NCBI GenBank assembly: GCA_949987705.1 | Contig: OX465282.1 | Location: 42,744,039 to 42,808,038 of the forward strand | Direction of reading: 5' to 3' | DNA from: Thereva unica | Taxonomy: Eukaryota; Arthropoda; Insecta; Diptera; Therevidae | DNA: 64,000 bases | Part shown: piece by piece, positions 55,638-64,000 of the stretch | Layout: every line of letters begins with the position of its first letter | How positions within the stretch are numbered: position 1 is the stretch's first letter | The notes under the pieces: model-generated | The model's database searches: none | Seen by the model: only the letters and a program-made list of their open reading frames with translations | Told to the model about the DNA's origin: nothing | Made by a program: the position numbers and the translations under genes

Positions 55638-56095
55638 CATGCTAGAGGATGGGGAGCTGATATCAAAACAATACAAGTAACAGCACCCGCCGACGCTCTC
55701 CTCCTCTTGCTGGTCCAGAGGAGCATGAAGAAAATCCCGTACACCCACATTGCGAAGCGGAGAAACTGCTCCAAAGTTTTTTGGAGATCAGTTGCATTTT
55801 TGGGATTGAAGGAGCAGTCAGCTACACCTCTAGCTACATTAATTTATATTAAATAGTATTTTTTTATACAAGTTTCTCCTTCACAATTAACTGCGTTAAT
55901 TTATATTCATATCATTTACATCAGTTGTAAATTTCCTGGAATAAATATATTATAACGAAAGCAAGGGTTATATATATTCAACGCGGCTTAAGAAATCGAT
56001 TAACGAAGACAGCAATTAGCAGGACACACAACTCGCACCCTGCAAATCATCCCAAACTTCTAAAACTCGCCCCCCCCCCTCACCACCGCATCAAC
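55638..56095. other. Non-coding, possible BEL/Pao LTR end
   Basis: Contains an ataaatatattataac stretch and a C homopolymer at 56073-56081. An LTR end is suspected only from the motif that follows. Confidence 0.35.
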
Positions 56096-58104
56096 ATTTA
56101 TGGTCCTTCGAGCCGGATCTCCGGCATTATTAAGGTGAGTAAGATTTTGCACATTAGAAGTTTTTTTTATTCTCAAATTGAGTGTTTGCATAAATTGTCT
56201 TCAAATTATAGTGAATTTATATAGTATAGTTCCCAATCAAGTTCCGGTTATACATAGTTGTTACGGAAAGTACCGCACATTTCCATAAAGATTTCATTTA
56301 ACGACAGTCAAGAAATATACCCAATTAACGGTGATAACGGTTGCAGTGATATACAATTGTAAGGCGCTGAAAGTAAAAATAAAATGCCATCATTTCTATG
56401 AAAGTTTTAACAAATTATTCATGTGACGTTAATAAAAATAAATTTCATGTTATTCTCAACTGTAAATCTTAATTTTCGTTCTTGCGAGGAATATTACTTA
56501 AAATCTTGAAGTTACAGTGAACTTTATATCACGCTATAATATCGAAACGGTGTTAAGAAATACATATGTGGTCGCATCCTTGTGAAGTGGAGTTCGTAGT
56601 TTATCACCTGTGCTATTAAGTACCTTGTCATCAATTTGCCCTTTTTTGTAATCTAATATTTTATGTATTAAAACAAAATTAAATAAACAAGAAATACATG
56701 AGGAATTTTCGGTGATAACTTTTTCAGGATGGTTCATGGGGTTTAATGACATTAGGAGATAATCGTACATACAACATATTTAAACACCAAAATTATTCAT
56801 GTGTAATACATGTGATTCGACATAAAACCAAAGGTCATATTGAAACATTATTTTTCGATCTTTGTGTGGAATGTTAGTCGAAATATTGGTCTGTGAATTT
56901 ACGGTAAACATCTATCAGTGAAACGGTTATTATTTTTGTTAATATATTTATTGCATCGCATCAGTGTGAAGTGGCTAGGTAGAATATATCAAGCAAATGT
57001 TAGTATACAACAAAATAGATCATTGAGTTTATACAGTGAGAAATTCGACACAAACAAGCCTTCATGATCGTAAAAGTAAACGTAATAAAGAAATAAAGCT
57101 CCACCCACTACAAGCGTTACAATAGCAACCGATAATTGCAAACGAAATATATGTTTAGTTTATTAATTATTTTCTGCAGTTTAGAATTTAAATTAATTAT
57201 GGTGTGGATTTCACTCGATTTTATGCTCAGAATTTAATTCAATATTAGTAATTTCTTTAGTTTTTACACTTAATATTTCGATTAGTATTAAAAATAAATA
57301 TTTGTAGTGAAAGGGCTCAAATCGATTACAACAATTAACTCGTTCAAGCTGTTCGTTAACTCTTGGCGGATTATCCACTGTGTAATTAGTATTGCAACTT
57401 CCTTTAATAATACAAGGGTTTTATGACAAACTGTAATGTCACGTATTCCATCCAGTTGAAGCACTGATATATATTTCGTTACAATACATACAATTGCTTT
57501 AGATTCTGCCGCCTGTGGTTAATTTAAAGGTTTAATTTCTCTCAATTTTTTTAATATTTGAAGTTACTGTTTTGAGATTAGATTTGATTTCTAAGATATT
57601 ATATACAACTCAACTCTTGAAGCTGGACATGTTATTTAGTGTTTACACCGTTTACCTTCCGAGTTTTCCTATTGTAGAATATGGTTTAGAAATTTTTATT
57701 CTGTCTCATATTAGTGACAATATTTAAAATTGATTTCCATTTCGAGGATTCTTATTGTATCACCTGTGCTTTATAAGCACCATATTACAACGTTTAAGTC
57801 TTCTCAGTTCGTAACCAGTTCTTAGTTGTCCTACCATCTAAAGGGAACCATTGTGCAATATTATCCCGTTTCACGTTGAGAATTTAGTTAACTACCTGTA
57901 ACTATGGACGATGCCGAGGATCTCATTGCAATTCAAGAAGGAGTAATAGGACAAATTGAAAGTTTTGTTTCAAATTTTAAAAAGACTCCCAAGGATAGAT
58001 TAGCAAATGCTGGCCATATTCAAGGTAGAATTGCAGCTTTGACTAATATAGGTAAAGACTTCAATGCAAACGATTTGAAAATACGTACTTTTGACAACTT
58101 TTGA
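56096..58104 (+). mobile_element. BEL/Pao-type leader and gag start
   Basis: tggtccttcgagccggatct near 56101 resembles a motif I know from the 5' leader of arthropod BEL/Pao elements. It is followed by a good donor aaggtgagtaag (about 56131). The short ORF at 57904-58104 then reads MDDAEDLIAIQEGVIGQIES, SFVSNFKKTPKDRL and HIQGRIAALTNIGKDF, the helix pattern of a BEL/Pao Gag start. No LTR pair, RT or further Gag is visible, so this is a 5' fragment. Confidence 0.5.
57904..58104 (+). pseudogene. gag: BEL/Pao Gag N-terminal fragment
   Basis: A 66-codon ORF with amphipathic helices and a stop soon after KTPKDRL and GKDFNANDLK. Full Gags are several hundred residues, so the rest was lost or displaced by the neighbouring gene element. 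Confidence 0.5.
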
Positions 58105-58513
58105 ATAAAGTAGTGGAAACGCTTCTTGGTAGCCATATCTAAGCATGTATGTTACAGTTTTATTTCAGAATTTGCCTTTTCACCTATATTTTAATGCACA
58201 AAAATCGGGTTTTATTTCAAAGCGCAGCCTTTTACAGATTCGACACAAAAGTGGCTAATTCCAGAACAAAAATGTTATTTTTCAAAACCTGCATTTTCCC
58301 TGTAAGATTCTGAATCTGTGCACCATGAATAGTTCAAAACCTTCCTCTTCCATCAGTATTGTTTAAAAAACGGTTCTTTTCCATGGAAAAAAGGGCAAAA
58401 TTTGATATTCTATCATTTTCGGTGAAATAATCGAAACGACAGGTTGTTTGTTCTGCAGTGTTCTTTGATTATAAATAAAATTAATTAAAAAATAAAATTA
58501 AAGTCAACAAGTA

Positions 58514-60377
58514 ATGGATTCAAATCAATTTGCTAAACAAGTTCTTGATGGTAGAGGCAGAAAAAGTTTGAAAACCGTTAAATCAAAATCAAAAGTGTAA
58601 GTCTGTGGAATTAGTTTTGTTGTGGAGTACCACCCCATAAGTTTGTTTATACTTCTCCAGGTATTCATCCAGCAAATTGCCGAAGCTAATCAACTGCCGG
58701 CATAAAGGCAAATCGTTTAACTGTGCTCGGATATCGAAAAAAGACATTTACAAATTTTTCAAGGACTTTTATGGAAATAAAACCAAGCTCACCCAAGATG
58801 CATTTCTGCTCAGCTACTGCCTACCGCAACCCACAAAAAGGCATGACCGGTACAAAGGTGGCGCACGAAAGAAAGTTTCCATTCAATACTTCGTTCGGAC
58901 GAGTTCAAAGAAGATAAAGAGAGTTTGCCAGTCATTCTTTCTTAACATCCTTCACGTTTCAAAGGATCGCATTCAACGCATATGTTCCCGACACTTGGAA
59001 ACCGGAACTGCTCCTGTAGAACTTCAAGGCGGGGATAAAAAATCAATGAAATTCGAAGATAAACGAAAAGGTGTTATTAATTTCATCAAGACGTTCAAAG
59101 TATTGGAAATTCACTACTGCAGGAGCAGAACTTCAAATCGGCAATAGTTACCAAGCGAATTAAATATTTGCAAAATGTGGAAACAATATAATCTTCAAGC
59201 GGAAAATGCGTTGAAGGTACGACATAGTTTCTTCCGAAATATATTCTGCAGAGACTTTAATATCGGATTTAAAACACCCAGTTCTGATAAATGCTCCACC
59301 TGTATCAGTCTGAAGGACCAGATTAAAGTGCTACAAAAAACTGGCAATGAGTCCGCCAAAGTTGCAAAAATGACAGAGTATCAAGTCCACAAGGAACGAG
59401 GAAAGGCATTCTTTAAACTGTTAGCTGCAAGCAGAAATGACACGGTAACAATATCATTCGACTGTCAGAAAAACATGGTATTACCGAAAGTACCCGATCA
59501 ATCTGCGTACTACAGCAGACAGTTATATTTGTACCTGTTCGCAATCGTTGTCGGTGATTGACACAGCAACCTGACCACAGACAACGTATTTTTGTACACA
59601 TGGACGGAAAACGACTTCGCGAAAGGCTCAAACGAGATAGCTTCGGCTATCTATCATCGTCTGAACCTTATTGACTTTAAGGATAAACAGACCCTTCGTC
59701 TGTTTTGCGATGGCTGCGGAGGACAAAATAAAAATTGCACTGTTGTCGGGATGGTGGCAAACTGGTTCGCCACGAAAGCTCCGAAAAATTTGAAAGAAAT
59801 TCAAATAATATATCCTGTTCCGGGTCATTCTTATATACCGCCGGATAGGGTCTTCGCGCTAATAGAGAAAGAAGTTCGGCGAAAGGAAGTTATTGCGACG
59901 AAGGACGAATACTTTGAAATATACCGGAAGTATGGTCTACTCATTAAATTTGGAAGTGATTGCCCAAATGTGGATTGGAAGACAGAATGCACTAGAGTGC
60001 TGAAACCCCCGGGATCTTGGCACTTCAAATTCAAAGCATCGAAACGGTTCATCCTGAAGAAAGGATGTCGCTCAGAAATATTGATTCGCTGTGAACATGC
60101 TTACAGAAGTGACCTGGGTGCCAACAAATCTGTATTAAGGAAAGGGATGCGTCTATCTTCCATGAGATCGCCGACAATACAGCAAGGAATTAAAGTTAAA
60201 GACGAAAAAATCAAAGACGTGAAAGCCCTGTTAGAGAAACATTTTGGAGATCAGTGGTCGCAGATTCCTGAACTTCTGTTTTATAAGGAAGTTTTTGATC
60301 GAAATGAGGAAGCTGATGAGGACGACATCGAAAGTTTGTGCGAGATGCCTGATGAAGACATCGACCTAAGGATTTGA
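58514..60377 (+). pseudogene. TE-associated arthropod gene (DUF7869-like?), two nonsense codons, one intron
   Basis: Exon 1 (58514-58596) starts MDSNQFAKQVLDGRGRKSLK. A 64-bp intron (gtaagt … cttctccag) precedes exon 2 at 58661, joined in phase. The protein then runs in one frame to 60377, about 600 residues, broken only by TAG at 59145-59147 and TGA at 59559-59561. Motifs: SDKCSTCISL (metal pair), ISFDCQKNMVLPKVPDQSAY, LFCDGCGGQNKN, YPVPGHSYIPPDRVFALIEK, GSWHFKFKASKRFI. The family is multi-copy in arthropods; Asp residues in FDCQKN and CDGCGG look like catalytic candidates and a DDE-type transposase is my guess. Ends EEADEDDIESLCEMPDED. Confidence 0.72.
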
Positions 60378-60429
60378 AACTTCATACAGAGCTTTCTGCA
60401 ATGAATTTTATTTTTATTTGATTTTGTTG

Positions 60430-63400
60430 ATATATTGATATTGATATTTATTTATGGACAATTTATGTACAAAGACAGAGTCTTACAAATAGTACACTAT
60501 TCTACTATAGGCATGAATACAAAATCAAAAAGTGTTAATAATGAAGCTAAAAATTACTGGAGACTACATTACAATAAAGCACATAAGAAATGAATAAAAA
60601 ATTAGAAAGAATAAATAAAATAAATAAAAAAATTAGAAAAAGAAAAGAAAACGGAAAAACAGAAAGAAGAAGAATAAAGTAAGAAACTAATTAAAATGAT
60701 AAAAATTATATAAAAAAGCAAAACAAAGGCATGTGATGTGTCGATAAGTGGGCAGATGCTAGACTTCGGAGAAGTGAGTAGTAATAGATTTTCTGAATCT
60801 GTTAGCGGAAGCAGCTGATTGGATTATTTGGGGCAAGGAATTCCATATTCTCCCAATATGAACGAAGTAAGAACTTTCGAGAACTTTGAAGTTGAATTTC
60901 GGAAGTGCTATCATTTTATGTCTTGTACTTCGGAGTAGCTTAATGAATTCTCGGAGGTAGGCAGGTTCGCCGCTATTAAGAACTTTATAAAAAAAGAGTA
61001 GGTTATTCTTAACTAGATGATTTGTTAAAGAGCAATTCAAGATACTGAAACGATATTGAGCGATGTGATCAAATCGTCTTAGCTTATAAGCAAATCGAAT
61101 GCAATCATTGTACGCGATCTCAAGCTTTTTGCCACACAGGCAATCCAATTTAGGAAAAATGATTGAACCGTGAGTAAAATGGGGCAACAGCAAAATTTTA
61201 ATTAGATTACATCGCAAGCTAGTCGGCAAGATATCAGCGAATAACCAGAGTCTACGGATACTGGCGTAGATAGTTCTCAGTTTGGCGTTAACATGGTCAC
61301 AGCAGGTCATTGTTGAATTCAAAATTACCCCTAAGTTTCGCGCGCGCTGAACATACGGTATAGGACTATTTCCTAAGAAAACCCCAGGAAAATAAGATAA
61401 ATCCAGCGGGTTTCTGTATATTACTAAGGCCTGAGATTTTTTAGGGTTAAGTTTCAATTTGTTTTCAAGAGCCCAGTTCAGATCACGCATTAAGTCATCG
61501 TTAAGTCTCCATATACAATCTTCGATAAGTCCTAATGGTCGATTTAAGTAAATCTGTACGTCATCTGCGTATAAGTGAATCAGACAGTGCTTAACTACAG
61601 TGGGGAGGTCATTTATAAATAGGCTGAATAGTAAGGGGCCAAGGATGGATCCTTGGGGAACGCCAGATTTTAAGGAAGCGGGCTTTGAGCAGCAGTCCCC
61701 GATTTTAACTCTCTGGGAACGTGATTTTAAGAACGCATACATTAATTTTAGCGCTGGTTTGCTGAAATTAAAGTAGTTCGCTAATTTTCTCAACAGCAAG
61801 TCATGATCGACGCTATCAAAGGCCTTGGAAAAATCCAGGAGCGCAAGAGCTACAAAATTGTCCTTATCCATCGCAAGGCGAAAGTCAGAAGTAATCTTTA
61901 ACAGCGCAGTGTCACAGCTGTGTGCAGGACGGAAACCCGATTGGTACGGACTTAAAAGATTGTTTTGGGTTAGATGGAGTCTAATTTGGGAGTCCATTAT
62001 TTTCTCGAGCGCTTTGGCCAGAAAGCAAAGAAGACTTATTGGCCTGAAGTCCCCGACAAATTTTGGAGTGGCGATCTTGGCAATAGGGATGACTAGCGCT
62101 TCTTTCCACGCCGTGGGAAAGACACTGAAAGTGAGACAGTGGTTGAAGATAGCAGTTATAGGGTGAGCGACATAAGGGAGGATTAGTTTTATGAATTGTG
62201 GAGCAACTTCATCAGGACCAACAGCATTCGAGCGAATGGATAGTATCACCCTAGCACGATCTATAACATCAATACAGCTGAAACTGAAGTCACTATCGAG
62301 ATCACACTTAACAGGGAGTATTGCATCTAAATTTGGTGAGTCTGTTTCATCAACGTTTGAAATAGATGCAAAGTAACCATTCATGTCGTCAACATCATAG
62401 CTGCAGGAGATACTGGCATCTTTATGCACACCTAGGTTGCTCAGAGTATTCCACAGCTTTTTTGGAGCTACCTTTGGGTTGAGTTTATTTTCATAATAAC
62501 GCCGTTTCGCATCTTTGATTTTCTTATTCACTAAGTTCCTAGCTTTTTTAAAGTGAGCAAGATTTACTTCTGATTTGGTTCGTTTGTACATGGCATGCAA
62601 GAAATCGCGTTCAGCTAGCGCATATTGCATACCGGTTGAGAACCATTCAGGATATTTTATATTAATACGCTTTATTTTCAGAGGAGCATATTTGTCCAGG
62701 AGCAATTTCACATTACTGCTGAAGTTTAGAACCATTGTGTCTAAGGTACTCAGATAGCTTTCAGAGGGCACGTTCTCGTGTATATTCCAGCTGCTCGGGG
62801 CAAACCAGTCCGTTTGACCACATTCAATGAATAAGGAATTTATGTCGACGTTTTTGAAATCGCGGTACACAGACTCTTTGTATGGGCGGGTATACTGTGG
62901 CAGTTTTATGTCATATTTTAGCACCAGAATATCATGATCTAGGTTTGCGGGGGGTGTGAACTGTGAAATAGATTTAACTTTGTTTGGGTGTGTAGATAGC
63001 AGAAGATCTAACTGCGATGAAGAAAACTTTCTGTAATAAGTTGGTATTCGATTTAGCACTGATATGTCAAGGGTTTGCAGGAGAAACAGCAAGCTATCTG
63101 AAAGTTCATTTCTATTTAGAATATTAACATTAAAATCACCGGCTATAATTATATTATCGTAACGATGAGTTAAATCGGCAAGGCGGCTTTCAAACTCAGA
63201 GAAAGCCTCTAAGCAGAACTGCTGTGGGGGACAGTAAACCGAAGATAGTATGCATTTTTCTAACCCTGTGTCAAGTTCCACAATGATATACTCAAGCACA
63301 CCAGAGCAGGAGCAATGAAGCAGTGTAGACTTGAAACACTCCCTGACATAAATGGCCGCACCACCACCCCTTTTTTCTAGTCTATCATTCCGAAAGATTT

Positions 63401-63665
63401 TGAAGCCATTTATTGAAACTAATGTGGAAGGAATGTGCTGCTTCAGCCAAGATTCGCTCACAATGACTACATGAGTCTCAGTGCCTGCTAGCATTAGGTT
63501 GAACTCAACAGATTTATTCACTAAGCTACGCGCGTTGAAGTAGCACACATTCAATCCTGGAGATTGCGAGTTAAATATATTAATTAAAGTTCTTACCTTG
63601 TTCATACAAATCTGACTGTTAGTATCAGCCATTGGAGAAAGGCAGCGAGGACGTAATCCAATCAA
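60430..63665 (-). mobile_element. CR1/Jockey-like LINE with intact ORF2
   Basis: The minus-strand ORF is followed by a ~330-bp 3' UTR with ataaataa and ends in (ATATCA)n-type repeats near 60430-60450, typical of CR1/L2-like 3' tails. No ORF1 is seen between 63665 and the window edge. The junction with the preceding gene is at about 60380-60430. Confidence 0.82.
60759..63665 (-). CDS. LINE ORF2: endonuclease and reverse transcriptase, uninterrupted
   Basis: The ORF has 968 codons without stops. The endonuclease has VCYFNARSLVNK, VIVSESWLKQ, GGGAAIYVRE, IIAGDFNVNIL, SSSQLDLLLST and LDHDILVL, covering the catalytic Asn, Glu, Asp and His positions. The RT has DFRPISLLCFLAKALEKIM, YQSGFRPAHSCDTALL, ALLDFSKAFDSVDHDLL (motif A), SGVPQGSILGPLLFSLFIND (B) and HLYADDVQIY (C). 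The C-terminal ends IGRIWNSLPQIIQS. It nicks target DNA and reverse-transcribes the LINE RNA there. The first Met gives 36 residues before the endonuclease; a Met at residue 12 (MADTNSQIC) is an alternative start. All motifs needed for activity look present. Confidence 0.93.
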   Translation of the reverse strand: MIGLRPRCLSPMADTNSQICMNKVRTLINIFNSQSPGLNVCYFNARSLVNKSVEFNLMLAGTETHVVIVSESWLKQHIPSTLVSINGFKIFRNDRLEKRGGGAAIYVRECFKSTLLHCSCSGVLEYIIVELDTGLEKCILSSVYCPPQQFCLEAFSEFESRLADLTHRYDNIIIAGDFNVNILNRNELSDSLLFLLQTLDISVLNRIPTYYRKFSSSQLDLLLSTHPNKVKSISQFTPPANLDHDILVLKYDIKLPQYTRPYKESVYRDFKNVDINSLFIECGQTDWFAPSSWNIHENVPSESYLSTLDTMVLNFSSNVKLLLDKYAPLKIKRINIKYPEWFSTGMQYALAERDFLHAMYKRTKSEVNLAHFKKARNLVNKKIKDAKRRYYENKLNPKVAPKKLWNTLSNLGVHKDASISCSYDVDDMNGYFASISNVDETDSPNLDAILPVKCDLDSDFSFSCIDVIDRARVILSIRSNAVGPDEVAPQFIKLILPYVAHPITAIFNHCLTFSVFPTAWKEALVIPIAKIATPKFVGDFRPISLLCFLAKALEKIMDSQIRLHLTQNNLLSPYQSGFRPAHSCDTALLKITSDFRLAMDKDNFVALALLDFSKAFDSVDHDLLLRKLANYFNFSKPALKLMYAFLKSRSQRVKIGDCCSKPASLKSGVPQGSILGPLLFSLFINDLPTVVKHCLIHLYADDVQIYLNRPLGLIEDCIWRLNDDLMRDLNWALENKLKLNPKKSQALVIYRNPLDLSYFPGVFLGNSPIPYVQRARNLGVILNSTMTCCDHVNAKLRTIYASIRRLWLFADILPTSLRCNLIKILLLPHFTHGSIIFPKLDCLCGKKLEIAYNDCIRFAYKLRRFDHIAQYRFSILNCSLTNHLVKNNLLFFYKVLNSGEPAYLREFIKLLRSTRHKMIALPKFNFKVLESSYFVHIGRIWNSLPQIIQSAASANRFRKSITTHFSEV

Positions 63666-64000
63666 TACCGCAGATAATATACCGCGCAGACATCACTAAA
63701 TAAATACAGAAAAAACTGATCCACACACCACCATAGCCATGCAAAAATATAAACAGATTATGTATAGATACTATAGCTAAATAACACTAAGTAAGCTATG
63801 CTAAGAAAGAAAAATCTAAATAAAGAGAGCATTATAGAAATAGTCTTCATCATGACGAGCCATGTAACAAAGTACTTCGCATCCGTGCTGAGCCAGGATT
63901 AATTGGGAAGAACTGCCGCAGTATGTAGAATCATAAGTTACGCTTACAGTTAATGGTGCCATCAGTCCTATCTTTAACGAAAATCAGTCCGTTCCTTGTA
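63666..64000. other. Probable LINE 5' flank, nothing assigned
   Basis: No ORF1 or zinc knuckle recognised on the minus strand. It could be the 5' UTR of the LINE. Confidence 0.4.

Overview
This window looks like TE-dominated DNA from an arthropod, most probably an insect. I found no confident host gene. The lineage inference rests on an errantivirus-like Ty3/Gypsy element with a baculovirus-F-type envelope, Polinton/Maverick remnants, hAT, LOA-like and CR1/Jockey-like LINEs, BEL/Pao-like sequence, tRNA-headed SINEs and many foldback MITEs. The genus cannot be read from the sequence.

Layout. 1-7445: the 3' part of an errantivirus-like element (protease, RT, RNase H, integrase, Env), broken by two insertions. 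7485-9613: an antisense LINE that has lost its RT core. 10618-17872: a second Ty3/Gypsy integrase gene split by nested insertions: a 664-bp foldback, a 3.2-kb terminal-inverted-repeat (TIR) element with a 3-bp AAT target duplication, a second TIR element inside that, and a satellite-carrying element inside that. 17873-21738: MITEs and hairpins. 21897-24905: a 5'-truncated LOA-like LINE with a 15-bp target duplication. 25575-27648: a satellite copy and a truncated zinc-cluster gene of a TE-associated family.

27725-34017 is a complete but non-autonomous LTR element. Its two 914-bp LTRs match everywhere I compared them, yet its interior has lost RT and integrase and holds an AT minisatellite. 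34495-37900: a satellite copy and a decayed Polinton DNA polymerase. 38041-39625: palindromic minisatellites and a small two-exon gene whose inferred intron is almost entirely CCTGATCAGG repeats. 39830-42815: antisense Polinton-type genes (protease, small conserved protein, capsid C-terminus) with a SINE and a 699-bp tandem duplication. 43440-48658: an antisense hAT transposase gene whose first intron is filled with other repeats. 49340-50047: three antisense exons with good splice sites, identity unknown. 50215-53797: a satellite copy, a decayed gypsy gag and nested MITEs. 55384-58104: a mariner-like MITE and BEL/Pao-type leader plus gag start. 58514-60377: a nearly intact TE-associated gene with two nonsense codons. 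60430-63665: an antisense LINE with an uninterrupted 968-codon endonuclease/RT ORF, the best candidate here for recent activity.

The strongest leads are the dispersed element family with ~146-bp monomers in an alternating A-B order (five copies), the recently moved non-autonomous LTR element, the gene with a palindromic minisatellite intron, and the reading-frame-proven nesting around 12162-15369.
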